Shown here: piece by piece, positions 27,517 to 35,762 of the stretch
Position numbering within the stretch: position 1 is the first letter of the stretch
Layout of the letters: every line of letters begins with the position of its first letter
NCBI GenBank assembly: GCA_963782185.1
Contig: CAWAJB010000036.1
Span: 1-64,000, forward strand
Length of the DNA stretch: 64,000 nt
From: RYN-230 sp963782185
Lineage (GTDB): Bacteria; Actinomycetota; Actinomycetes; Streptosporangiales; Streptosporangiaceae
Direction: 5' to 3'
Made by a program: the position numbers and the translations under genes
The notes under the pieces: generated by a model
The model's input: the letters and a program-made list of their open reading frames with translations, nothing else
What the model was told of the DNA's origin: nothing
Database searches by the model: none

Positions 27517-28863
27517 TTAACCGATGCCGAAGAAGCCCAGCACGGTGAAGCCCAGCAGCAGCAGGCTCATCGCGGAGATCGCTACCGTGCATACGGTAGC
27601 CGCCACCCGGAACACGGGTCCGTTCGCGGCCTTGCCGAGCAGGCTGCGCCGGTTGGTCAGGGTCAGGATGTAGGCCAGGATGACGGGGGTGACGATGCCC
27701 TGCAGCACCTGGGTCCCGATCAGCAGCGTGATCAGGTTGATCGGGGTCAGGGCCAGCGCCGCGCCGATGATCACCTGTACCGTGAACAGGCCCAGGAACA
27801 GCCGGGCCTCGGTGAAGCGGCGGGAGATGGACCGTTCCACCCCGACCGCCTCGCTGATCGCGTAGGCGCTGGACAGCGGGACCACCGCGCCGGCCAGCGC
27901 GGACGCGCCGATCAGGCCGAACGCGAACAGCAGCTCGGCCCCGGCGCCGGCCACCGGGCGGAGCGCCTCCGCGGCCTCCTTGGCCGAGGTGAGCGGGCCG
28001 CGGCCGCCGATGGCCGCCGCGGTGGCGATGATGATGGTGACCGAGATGATGCAGGCGAACACGGCACCGGAGATGGCGTCGATCCGGGCCCGCGGGTAGT
28101 CGTCAACGTCGGCGCCCTTGTCCACCACGCCCGCCGCCGCGTACAGCTGCATGTACGGGCTGACCGTGGTGCCGATCAGGGCCACGCCCAGCAGCAGGAA
28201 GCTCTTCGTGTACAGGAAGTGCGGGATGACCAGGTTGGTCCCGACCTGGACCCAGTTGGGATGGCCCAGGATCGCCGCGACCGGGTAGGCGAGGAACGCC
28301 AGCGACAGGATCAGGAAGATCCGCTCCGCGTACCGGTAGGAGCCGAACACCACCAGCGCCCAGATGGCGACCGCGGCGATGGGAATGATCACGTACCGGC
28401 TCACGCCCAGCAGCTCGAACGCCGCGCCGATCCCGGCGAACTCCGAGACCACCAGCCCGGTGTTGGCCAGCAGCACGCAGAACAGCGCCACCCCGGTCAG
28501 CCGGAGGCTGAACTCCTCCCGGATCAGCGCGGCCAGGCCCTTGCCGGTGTGCGTGCCCAGCCGGACCGCCATCTCCTGCACCAGGACCAGCGCGAACGTC
28601 ACCAGGACCATGAAGAACAAGGTCCGGTAGACGAACTGTGACCCGGCCGAGGCGTACGTGGCGATCCCGGCCGCGTCGTTGCCGGCGTTGGCCGCCACCA
28701 CCCCGGGCCCGGCGATGGCCAGGATCATCCAGATCCGGCCCCGCCGGGACCGGATCAGCCGCACCCCGCCAGCCCGGACCCGGGTCAGCGAGGTCATCCC
28801 GGCGCGCGCCCGGGGGCGCGGCGAGTCCACCTCCGGCGCGGGATCCTTCTCCTGGGTACTCAC
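27517..28863 (-). CDS. NRAMP-related divalent metal transporter
   Basis: About 448 residues, 11 helices. The first helix reads GPGVVAANAGNDAAGIATYA, replacing the canonical NRAMP DPGN by AGND, and helix 6 reads GTTVSPYMQLYAA, keeping a Met. This places it in the divergent NRAMP-related branch, some members of which carry Mg2+ or Mn2+. It probably imports divalent metal driven by the membrane potential or protons. GTG 28863 has GGGAGA upstream; GTG 28881 is an alternative just after the stop of the MgtE-like gene. The two form an operon, suggesting the sensor gates or regulates this transporter. Confidence 0.8.
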   Translation of the reverse strand: MSTQEKDPAPEVDSPRPRARAGMTSLTRVRAGGVRLIRSRRGRIWMILAIAGPGVVAANAGNDAAGIATYASAGSQFVYRTLFFMVLVTFALVLVQEMAVRLGTHTGKGLAALIREEFSLRLTGVALFCVLLANTGLVVSEFAGIGAAFELLGVSRYVIIPIAAVAIWALVVFGSYRYAERIFLILSLAFLAYPVAAILGHPNWVQVGTNLVIPHFLYTKSFLLLGVALIGTTVSPYMQLYAAAGVVDKGADVDDYPRARIDAISGAVFACIISVTIIIATAAAIGGRGPLTSAKEAAEALRPVAGAGAELLFAFGLIGASALAGAVVPLSSAYAISEAVGVERSISRRFTEARLFLGLFTVQVIIGAALALTPINLITLLIGTQVLQGIVTPVILAYILTLTNRRSLLGKAANGPVFRVAATVCTVAISAMSLLLLGFTVLGFFGIG

Positions 28864-28882
28864 GCCCGGTCTCCCGGGCACC

Positions 28883-30265
28883 TCATTGGAGCAGCCGCGG
28901 GAAGTGCAGCCGCCCGTGCCCCGGCACCAGGGCGTCCAGCACGTCGTCCGACAGGATGCGGCCCAGCGGGCGGCCGTCGTCGTCCACCACCAGCAGCGAC
29001 GAGCGGCGGGACTCGACCAGTTCGGTGGCCACCGTGTCCAGGTCGTCCTCGGGCCGCAGCGTCATCAGCGTGTTATCCGGGTCGATCAGATCGCCGAGGC
29101 GCCGGGCGCCGTCGCTGACCAGCAGGTCGAAAGCGGAGATATCACCCAGCAGCCGGCCGTCCTCGTCGAGTACGGCCACCGAGTCGATCTCGGTCCGGTG
29201 CAGCGCCTGCGCGGCCAGCCGCTGGCTGACTTGCGCCACAGTCTCATCGGGCGACGCGCAGGCGAGCACAGTGGTCATGATCCCAGCCGCCTCGTCCCCT
29301 GGATAGCCAAGCAGCCGGACGAGTTCACGCTGAACCTGCTGCGGCATCCGGGTGAGCAGGACACCCTGCTCGTCATCGCTCAGGTCGCGCAGCGCGTCCA
29401 CCGCCTCGTCCGGTTCCATCCTGGCGATCAGCTCGGCGGCCTGATCCGGCTCGACCTCGCGCAGCAGCGCGGTCAGCTCCTGCGGTTCCATCTCCTCCAG
29501 CGCATCCGCGGCCAGATCGTGGCCCAGGCTCTCGATGAGCTCCTGCCGGTCCCGCCGGCCCAGGCCCTCGAGCACATCGGCCAGCTCGGCGGGCCGGAGC
29601 TTGCGCAGCGCGGTGTGCGGGGTACGGAGCTTGACCGCCGACGGGGACTCGGCCGAATCCCCGCCGAACGACTCGATGGCGGCCCAGTCGATCACCCGGT
29701 CCGGGGTCGGATGCCAGCGGAACCGCCAGGGACCGAGCCGGCGCAGCAGCGTCTGCAGGCTGACGTCCACCCCGACCACGTGGATGGGGTCTCCCACCTG
29801 GGCCAGGTACAGGTCGGCGGCCCGGATGACCTGGATCTCGTCGGTGTCCACCAGCTGGTGGTCCAGGATGTCGCGGGCCAGCAGGACCTCGCCCTCACGC
29901 CGCTGGAACTCGCGCAGGTCCAGGCGGGCGGTGCGCAGGGTGACCGAACGGCGGTGCATCCGGTCGATGGCCGCGGCGTCGATGAAGGCCCGCCGCCGCC
30001 CGACCCGGATCACGAGGCCGGTGACGGGAGGGTAGGTCTCACCGCCGTATACCTTGGCGACGACGTCCACGACCCGGCCCACCTCATCGCCGGCCTGGTT
30101 GAGCACCGGGCGGCCGATCAGCCCGGCCAGGGACACGATGTCCTGCCGGAGCTGGCGTGAGGTGATGGTGCGCTCAGAGGGCTGGATCAGCCGGGCGAGC
30201 GGGGTGTGGTCACGCCGCCGCCGGGCGGGATCGCGGTTGTGATTGAGGAAGAACCGATCGGACAC
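28883..30265 (-). CDS. Soluble MgtE-like Mg2+ sensor: PRC barrel, MgtE_N and CBS pair
   Basis: 460 residues without membrane helices. Residues about 40-115 look like a PRC barrel (GRPVLNQAGDEVGRVVDVVA); 215-325 are MgtE N-domain superhelix repeats (LRKLRPAELADVLEGLGRRD, ELTALLREVEPDQAAELIAR); 335-450 are two CBS motifs (MTTVLACASPDETVAQVS, DSVAVLDEDGRLLGDIS, SLLVVDDDGRPLGRILSDDV). In MgtE these cytoplasmic domains bind Mg2+ and close the channel; here the channel domain is missing and the NRAMP-related gene follows after one base. A Mg2+-dependent control of that transporter is inferred. ATG start with AGGAGG upstream. Confidence 0.82.
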   Translation of the reverse strand: MSDRFFLNHNRDPARRRRDHTPLARLIQPSERTITSRQLRQDIVSLAGLIGRPVLNQAGDEVGRVVDVVAKVYGGETYPPVTGLVIRVGRRRAFIDAAAIDRMHRRSVTLRTARLDLREFQRREGEVLLARDILDHQLVDTDEIQVIRAADLYLAQVGDPIHVVGVDVSLQTLLRRLGPWRFRWHPTPDRVIDWAAIESFGGDSAESPSAVKLRTPHTALRKLRPAELADVLEGLGRRDRQELIESLGHDLAADALEEMEPQELTALLREVEPDQAAELIARMEPDEAVDALRDLSDDEQGVLLTRMPQQVQRELVRLLGYPGDEAAGIMTTVLACASPDETVAQVSQRLAAQALHRTEIDSVAVLDEDGRLLGDISAFDLLVSDGARRLGDLIDPDNTLMTLRPEDDLDTVATELVESRRSSLLVVDDDGRPLGRILSDDVLDALVPGHGRLHFPRLLQ

Positions 30266-30642
30266 AGCAGCCTCCTGGGCCCGTCGGCTCGGCCCGGCTA
30301 GGGGGTTGGCCCCTGCCGCGGATAGCCGGCGAGCGGTCGGTGGGATCGGGAGGAGTGCCGCCCGGCGACCCGGCCCGTCGCGCTGGCCGTGATCGCCGGG
30401 TGTGTACTGGAAGGATCGCCGAGCACGGCCGTCACCTCCCCGCTTCCGCTGCGATCAGTCTGGCTGTACGCCACCCTCGTGACCTTACCTCTGACCACGC
30501 CCATAAACGGAATCCCGGATTGGCGGATCTCGCGGCGGCCCCCGCGGTGGTCCGCCCTCACCCCCGTGTGGCCCGTGTTCACTGTCATGATCTTTCCCAG
30601 CGCGCCGGCCGGGCACATCAGGCGGTATCGCCCGCGGCCGGC
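30266..30642 (-). other. Upstream region of the MgtE-like/NRAMP operon, with a possible leader ORF
   Basis: 377 bases with no confident gene. On the minus strand a 42-codon frame at 30426-30298 starts with GTG seven bases after GGGGAGGTG and ends in a Pro-rich run (YPRQGPTP). Pro-rich leaders control mgt genes in enteric bacteria, so a leader role is conceivable but unproven. I looked for the conserved cores of the M-box and Mn2+ (yybP-ykoY) riboswitches and did not find them. Confidence 0.25.
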
Positions 30643-30864
30643 TCAGGCGGTGCGCCGGGGGTGCTGCTGCCGTTCCAGGCGCAGGGCCAGCGTCGGGCAG
30701 GACGCGACCGCCCGCCGGGCGTGCTCCATCAGGTCCGGCGGGACCGGCCCGGCGGCGATGACCGGGTATCCCCAGGGGTCCAGGCTGACCAGCTCGGGGA
30801 GCAGGTCGGCGCATACCCCGTGGGCGTCGCAGGCGATCGGGTTCAGCCTGAGGGCCTGGCTCAC
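30643..30864 (-). CDS. Small [3Fe-4S]/[4Fe-4S] ferredoxin
   Basis: GTG at 30864 overlaps the stop of the NuoF-like gene and gives 73 residues. Cluster ligands are C-x5-C (ACDAHGVCADL) and a distal CPTLAL, the single-cluster pattern of actinobacterial P450-type ferredoxins, usually [3Fe-4S]. It carries one electron at low potential in the cytoplasm. Fourth gene of the redox operon; no cytochrome P450 is near, so its partner is most likely the NuoF-like protein. Confidence 0.82.
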   Translation of the reverse strand: MSQALRLNPIACDAHGVCADLLPELVSLDPWGYPVIAAGPVPPDLMEHARRAVASCPTLALRLERQQHPRRTA

Positions 30865-32201
30865 GGCCGCCCGCCGGGAGGGTGCGGCACGGGCAGCACC
30901 GGCGGGCGCCGGGCGGCTGGGCAGGGACCCCGGCTGACGTGCTGCTCCAGGTCGGTGGCGAACACCCGCAACGCGCTGGCGACCAGGGCGGCCGCGCCGT
31001 CCGGGAGGTGGCAGGCACCCCGCTTGCCCACCAGCGGCAGCAGGGAGCGCAGCCACTCCGCGGCCCGCTCATCCCGCCCCCGCCAGGCGATATGGGCCAG
31101 AGCGTCGGCGATGGCCGGCAGCCCGAACGTGCACGGCCCGCACTGCCCGGCGCTCTGGCCCGCCAGGTAGCGCAGCACCCGGGCGGTCTCGGCCAGCCCG
31201 CAGCAGGCAGCGGGCAGCGCGATCACGACGCCGGCGCCGAGCGAGGCGCCGGCCGGACGGAGTCCGGGCGCGCTGACCGGCACCGCGGCGCCCCCGGGCA
31301 GTGCCACCCAGCCGCCGAAGTAACCGCCGGCCAGCAGGGCCTGCAGCGGCTCGGACGGGCCGCCGGCCAGCTCGATCAGCCCGCCGGCGGGCAGGCCCAG
31401 GCCGATCTCGTACACGCCGGGCCGCCTCACCGCCCCGCCCACCGTCACCAGCGCGGACCCGGGTGCCTCCCGCGTGCCGACGGCGCCGAACCAGTCCGGG
31501 CCGTACCGCGCGATCAGCGCGATGTGCGCCAGCGTCTCCACGTTGTTCACCAGCGTGGCCTGGCCGCCGACCCCGCGCTCGAACGGCCGCGGCGGCACGT
31601 ACAGCGGCACCGCCGGGCCGCCGTTGAGGAAATTCACCAGCGCCGACTCCTCGCTGGCCACGTAGCCGCCGGGTACCACCACGACGCGGACCTCCGCCTC
31701 CGCCAGGCCGGCCCGCCTGCGCTCCGCGACCGCCGCCAGCAGCCGGCCGGGCCGCCCGGGATCGGCTCCGTCCACGCACAGGTAGGCGCGGGCCGCGCCG
31801 ACCGCGCCAGCGGCCAGCGCGATTCCGTCCAGCACCAGGTGCGGCGATTGGCGGAGCAGGATCGCGTCCTTCCCGCTCGCGGGCTCCGACTCGGCCCCGT
31901 TGGCGATCAGCGCCGCGCCGCCGCGCCGCCGCCCGCGCCCGCCGCGGGCCGCCGTCCCGGCGACCGCCCGCATCTTCCGGCCCGCCGGGAAGGCCGCGCC
32001 GCCGCGCCCGGCCAGGCCGGACCGCTCCACGGCGGCGATCAGCTGCGCCGGCCCGGCTGGCCCGGCCGGCTGCGCGGGGAAAGGGCCGTAGCGCGCGACA
32101 TGGGCCGCCAGGCCCAGCGGCCCGCCCGCCGCCACCAGCCGGGGCAGCTGGCCCGGGGGCGGGTGGCCGCCGGTCGTCCCGGCGCTGCGCAGCGCGGTCA
32201 C
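30861..32201 (-). CDS. NuoF-like FMN/Fe-S NADH dehydrogenase subunit
   Basis: GTG 32201 (overlapping the upstream stop) gives 446 residues. The nucleotide/FMN motifs are SGLAGRGGAAFPAGRKM and ANGAESEPASGKD; an SLBB domain follows at about 235-320; the C-terminal Fe-S region is QSAGQCGPCTFG and GACHLPDG. Compared with NuoF (S-C-G-x-C-x-P-C), the first Cys is Ala, leaving three Cys and a neighbouring His as ligands. It should move electrons from NAD(P)H through FMN to an Fe-S cluster. The longer frame to 32858 is antisense-free but overlaps the next gene and is rejected. Confidence 0.82.
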   Translation of the reverse strand: MTALRSAGTTGGHPPPGQLPRLVAAGGPLGLAAHVARYGPFPAQPAGPAGPAQLIAAVERSGLAGRGGAAFPAGRKMRAVAGTAARGGRGRRRGGAALIANGAESEPASGKDAILLRQSPHLVLDGIALAAGAVGAARAYLCVDGADPGRPGRLLAAVAERRRAGLAEAEVRVVVVPGGYVASEESALVNFLNGGPAVPLYVPPRPFERGVGGQATLVNNVETLAHIALIARYGPDWFGAVGTREAPGSALVTVGGAVRRPGVYEIGLGLPAGGLIELAGGPSEPLQALLAGGYFGGWVALPGGAAVPVSAPGLRPAGASLGAGVVIALPAACCGLAETARVLRYLAGQSAGQCGPCTFGLPAIADALAHIAWRGRDERAAEWLRSLLPLVGKRGACHLPDGAAALVASALRVFATDLEQHVSRGPCPAARRPPVLPVPHPPGGRP

Positions 32202-32962
32202 GGGGCGATCCGGGACACGTGCGTGAGGGCAGGCAGCCCGGCGTGCAGCGACCAGCCGGACTGCAGCGGGCCCGCCATCAGCCAGGCGCCGCCCGCCACC
32301 AGCACGGCCACCAGCGCGATGGCACCCGCCAGGCGGACCTTCGGGTGCGCGGGCCAGCCGTCGGCCAGCCGCCACCCGGTCAGGCCCGCGATCGCCACGA
32401 CGCAGAGCAGGGTGACCACCAGCACCCACCGGGTGCGGGTGTCGGTGCCGGTACCGAACCCGTGCAGGACAGCCACCGGCCAGCACAGGTAGACCGTCCA
32501 GTGCACCAGCCGCCAGGACCGGTGGCCGAGCCGGGCCCGCAGCAGGCTGGTCACGGTCAGCGCGATCAGCAGATCGAAGGCGATCGCCCCGAGCCCGAGC
32601 CACAGCGGGCGGTAGGGGGAGATGAACGGGATGAACGCATCCTGAAGGTCGATCGGCACGAAGTTGTCGGTGATCGTGGTCAGCACGTGGGCCACGGTGA
32701 ACGCCAGCGCCAGCAGCGACAGGTTGCGGTGCAGCCCGATCGTGATGAACCGGGGCCACTGACGGCCCTCGAAGCGGACCGCGATGAGCAGGCCGAGCGC
32801 CATCCCGGTGGTCAGCAGGACCAGTGCGACCACGCCAGTGGCCCGGGTGATGTACCACAGCGGGGTCGACGAGGTGACCACGAGCGCCTCAGGCCCGCCC
32901 GGGTGCGCCAGGGCAGCGGCCAGCTGGCCCCCGACCGGGCCCGCGGCGGCCGCTGCGGTCAT
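32198..32962 (-). CDS. Ferric-reductase-like haem b membrane protein
   Basis: 254 residues with about six helices. Two His pairs suited to two b haems are seen in GLHRNLSLLALAFTVAHVL and RLVHWTVYLCWPVAVLHGF, the layout of the ferric-reductase-like transmembrane (FRD/YedZ-type) domain. No FAD/NAD-binding domain is attached, so electrons must come from another protein, presumably the NuoF-like protein or ferredoxin of the same operon, and cross the membrane. Both ends overlap neighbours by 4 bp. Confidence 0.82.
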   Translation of the reverse strand: MTAAAAAGPVGGQLAAALAHPGGPEALVVTSSTPLWYITRATGVVALVLLTTGMALGLLIAVRFEGRQWPRFITIGLHRNLSLLALAFTVAHVLTTITDNFVPIDLQDAFIPFISPYRPLWLGLGAIAFDLLIALTVTSLLRARLGHRSWRLVHWTVYLCWPVAVLHGFGTGTDTRTRWVLVVTLLCVVAIAGLTGWRLADGWPAHPKVRLAGAIALVAVLVAGGAWLMAGPLQSGWSLHAGLPALTHVSRIAP

Positions 32963-33258
32963 GAGCCCCCCGAAACTCCCTGAGCCGGCCCCTGGGCCGG
33001 GGCCACATTCTGCGCCGGGACCTGCAGCGAGCCGCCCTGCTGGGTGCCGCCCTGCTGGGTGCCGCCCTGCTGGGTCCCGCCGGTGGACGCCTGGCCGCTG
33101 GCCGCGGCGGAGCCGGACAGGTGGCCGAACGCCACCGCGATCGCGGCCGAGCAGGCGACCCCCGCCACGCCGATCCGGAACGTCAGGCGGCGTACGCGGC
33201 GCAGGCCGTCCTCACGCGCGGCGACCGCGTAGCGCACGTCATCGCGCCGCATGGGCAC
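32959..33258 (-). CDS. Small single-pass membrane protein with GGTQQ repeats
   Basis: 99 residues: a basic N-terminus (REDGLRRVRRLTFR), one hydrophobic helix (IGVAGVACSAAIAVAFGHL), and an exported Gly/Gln/Ser tail with GGTQQ three times. It leads the redox operon and overlaps the next ATG by 4 bp. No haem or flavin motif is visible. It may anchor or scaffold the complex; function unknown. Confidence 0.65.
   Translation of the reverse strand: MPMRRDDVRYAVAAREDGLRRVRRLTFRIGVAGVACSAAIAVAFGHLSGSAAASGQASTGGTQQGGTQQGGTQQGGSLQVPAQNVAPAQGPAQGVSGGS
33031..33075. repeat. 15-bp in-frame tandem repeat, three copies
   Basis: Three perfect copies of GCCGCCCTGCTGGGT. On the minus strand each unit encodes GGTQQ within the exported tail of the small membrane protein. 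Confidence 0.85.
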
Positions 33259-33438
33259 TCCTCCCGGCCGGCCGCCTCTTCTGCCCGGCGATCCGGTCTG
33301 AGGCAGTGTACGTCGCGGGCCTCAGTGCAGCGCCTGGACCTGATCGTCTGCTGAAGGCCTCCCATGAGCTTCCTCAAGATCGTTGTCTCCGCCTGGTGAG
33401 CCCTGGGGTATGCCGGCCGGGCAGCGTATTCTCGCTGC

Positions 33439-33720
33439 ATGCGCGGTTATACGCAGGACAAGGATGCCTACCTCAAGCGCTTGCGGCGGATCGAGGGCCA
33501 GGTGCGCGGCCTGCAGCGCATGGTGGAAGAGGACGTCTACTGCATCGATGTGCTCACCCAGGTCTCCGCGGTGACCCGGGCCCTGCAGGCGGTGGCGCTG
33601 GGACTGCTGGAGGAGCACCTGGGTCACTGCGTGACCGAGGCGGTCCGGGCCGGCGGCGACGAGGGGCGCGAATCGGTGCGCGAGGCTGCGGAGGCCATCT
33701 CCCGCCTGGTCAAGTCCTAG
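33439..33720 (+). CDS. CsoR-type metal-responsive repressor
   Basis: 93 residues, all-helical DUF156 family. The Cu(I) ligands of CsoR are conserved: Cys in EDVYCIDVLTQ and H-x3-C in EEHLGHC. This differs from CstR (no His) and RcnR/FrmR (N-terminal His/Pro-Cys). It should repress its targets until Cu(I) binds. No copper ATPase or chaperone is nearby; the closest possible target is the divergent redox operon starting at 33258. A half-site-like CCCTGGGGTAT lies at 33402-33412. It meets the YbjN gene tail-to-tail with a 4-bp overlap. Confidence 0.85.
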   Translation: MRGYTQDKDAYLKRLRRIEGQVRGLQRMVEEDVYCIDVLTQVSAVTRALQAVALGLLEEHLGHCVTEAVRAGGDEGRESVREAAEAISRLVKS

Positions 33721-34268
33721 TCCCCAGCCCATTCGTGCTCGGGGTCGGCCAGCCGGGCGAAGGCGCGCAGGTTGGCCAGGCTCTCCCCCCGCTTGACCCG
33801 CCACGCCCACTCCTTGCGGATCGAGGAGGCGAAGCCGATGGCCAGGGCCGGGTCGAAGTTCTCGTCCGAGTAGGTCAGCACGCAGCCCAGGATCCGGTCC
33901 ACCTCCGCGGTGCTCACCGAGGCGAGGGGCAGCCGGCCCACCAGGTACACATCCCCGGCCGGGTCGAGCGCGAAATGGACCCCGTACATCCGGCCGCTGC
34001 GCTCGAGCAGGAACCGGTAGAAGCGGGCGTGATCCTCGTCCGGCTGACGGCAGAAGAACGCCTCCACGTGCAGGCTGTGCCGGCCGGCGATCAGCCAGGT
34101 CATGGTGGCCAGCTTGTGCTGGCCTTCCAGCCTGACCAGGTAACTTCCCGGCTGCGGGCTCTCCCAGCCCAGGCCCAGTTCCTCCAGGGCGGCCTCGATG
34201 GCCGCCGTGGCGTCTGCCTGGGCCGAGGGCGGCGGGGGGGCATCCGCGGGATCGGTCATGGTCCTCAT
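33717..34268 (-). CDS. YbjN-domain protein
   Basis: 183 residues with the YbjN/type III secretion chaperone-like fold features: LEELGLGWESPQPGSYLVRL, then VEAFFCRQPDEDHARFYRFL. It follows mshA with an ATGA overlap, as the homologous gene does in mycobacteria (Rv0487, from memory). Function unknown; no catalytic residues. The first 20 residues are Pro/Ala-rich, and ATG 34259 is an alternative start. Confidence 0.8.
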   Translation of the reverse strand: MRTMTDPADAPPPPSAQADATAAIEAALEELGLGWESPQPGSYLVRLEGQHKLATMTWLIAGRHSLHVEAFFCRQPDEDHARFYRFLLERSGRMYGVHFALDPAGDVYLVGRLPLASVSTAEVDRILGCVLTYSDENFDPALAIGFASSIRKEWAWRVKRGESLANLRAFARLADPEHEWAGD

Positions 34269-35563
34269 CCTCGGGTGACGCTGGCCGGCGCGGTGGCCGG
34301 GCGGGTCCTGGTGCTGCTGATGGCACCTGCGTACACGCTCATCAGCCGGTCAACCGTACGGGACCAGCCGAACCTGGAGGCATGCGCCATGCCCCCGCGG
34401 GACAGCCGCTCCGCCAGGGCGGGTGAGGTGATGAGCTCCCGGAGCGCCCGCGCGTAGCTGGCCGGATCGTGATCCTTCACCAGCAGGCCTGACTCGCCGT
34501 CCCTGACCGCCGTGCGCAGCCCGCCCACCGCGGCGGCGATGACCGGCGTGCCGCACGCCTGGGCCTCCACGGCCACCAGGCCGAACGACTCCGAGTACGA
34601 CGGGACCATGACCACGCTCGCGGCCCGGTACCAGTCGGCCAGCTCACGCTGGGGGCACGGTGGCTCGAGCCGGACCAGCCCGCCGATACCGAGGTCGTGA
34701 GCCAGCTCGATGAGGCCGTCGGGGTCGGCGCGCCCGGTCCCGCTCGGGCCGCCGACGAACGCCAGCGTCAGCGTCCGGGCCAGCGCCGGGTCGTCCCGGA
34801 CCAGCTGAGCGGCGGCCCGCAGCACCAGGTCGGGTGCCTTCAGCGGCTGTACCCGGCCCGCGAACACCACCACGGTCCCGTCTGCGGGCAGGCCAAGCCT
34901 CCGCCGGGCCTCGCCGGCCGGGCCCGGCCGGAACACCGAGAGGTCCACTCCCGGGTTCACCGTCCAGACCCTGGCCGGGTCCGCCCCGTACAGGCCCACC
35001 AGCTGGTGTGCTTCCTCCTCGGTGTTGGCGACGAGCCGGTCCGCGGTGGACACGACCTCCGTCTCACCGCGCAGCCGCATCTCCGGCTCGGCCGCGTCAC
35101 CCCGGGCCAGGGCCGCGTTCTTGACCCGGCCGAGCGTATGCATGGACTGCACCAGGGGGACGCCCCAGCGCTGCCGGGCCACCAGCCCGACCTGGCCGGA
35201 AAGCCAGTAGTGCGCGTGCACCAGGTCGTAGCGCCCGGGGTCGTGCGCAGCCTCCGCGCGCAGCACCTCGAACGTGAACTGGCACAGCTGGGCAGGCAGA
35301 TCAGCCTTGTCCAGCTCCTCGAACGGGCCAGCCGGCACGTGCCGGACCAGCACGCCGGGAACGAGTTCGGCGACCGGCGGTGCGTCTGGCGAGACGGCCC
35401 GGGTGAAGATCTCGACCTCCACCCCGCGACCGGCCAGGCGCTTCGCGACCTCCACCACGTAGACGTTCAGGCCCCCGGCGTCACCGGTGCCTGGCTGTTC
35501 GAGCGGCGAGGTATGGACACTGATGGTCGCGATCCGCCGGGGGAAGCGTCGCGGCACGGGCAT
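34265..35563 (-). CDS. mshA: D-inositol-3-phosphate glycosyltransferase, mycothiol synthesis
   Basis: ATG 35563 gives 432 residues, normal for MshA. The N-terminal ISVHTSPLEQPGTGDAGGLN is the MshA signature for inositol-phosphate and donor loops; the C-terminal E-x7-E motif of GT4 enzymes is ESFGLVAVEAQACGTPV. It transfers GlcNAc from UDP-GlcNAc to 1D-inositol-3-phosphate, the first committed step of mycothiol, the actinobacterial redox thiol. Divergent from gpm with about 200 bases between. Operon with ybjN. Confidence 0.93.
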   Translation of the reverse strand: MPVPRRFPRRIATISVHTSPLEQPGTGDAGGLNVYVVEVAKRLAGRGVEVEIFTRAVSPDAPPVAELVPGVLVRHVPAGPFEELDKADLPAQLCQFTFEVLRAEAAHDPGRYDLVHAHYWLSGQVGLVARQRWGVPLVQSMHTLGRVKNAALARGDAAEPEMRLRGETEVVSTADRLVANTEEEAHQLVGLYGADPARVWTVNPGVDLSVFRPGPAGEARRRLGLPADGTVVVFAGRVQPLKAPDLVLRAAAQLVRDDPALARTLTLAFVGGPSGTGRADPDGLIELAHDLGIGGLVRLEPPCPQRELADWYRAASVVMVPSYSESFGLVAVEAQACGTPVIAAAVGGLRTAVRDGESGLLVKDHDPASYARALRELITSPALAERLSRGGMAHASRFGWSRTVDRLMSVYAGAISSTRTRPATAPASVTRG

Positions 35564-35762
35564 GCACCTCCGACTGATCAACCACCTGACAGTGCGGGCT
35601 GTTCCCGCCCCGGCGCGCCGTCTTGCCTGGTCGGGTACACGTGCCCCGCCCGGGCGGGCGCCGGGCGCGGGCGGGGTCGCCAGGGCGCCAGGGCCGAAAG
35701 GCCGCCCTCAGGGGCCTTCGGGCCCAGCGCGCCGCCGGTTCCCGCCCGTTAAGCTCAGCAGT

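Noticed and set aside
30266..30642. M-box or yybP-ykoY riboswitch before the metal transport operon
   Set aside because: Expected because of gene content, but the conserved cores were not found on reading the minus strand.
30861..32858. 665-residue version of the NuoF-like protein
   Set aside because: The first 219 codons overlap the haem-b protein gene and have Arg/Gly/His-rich shadow composition; the GTG at 32201 with a GTGA overlap is the natural start.
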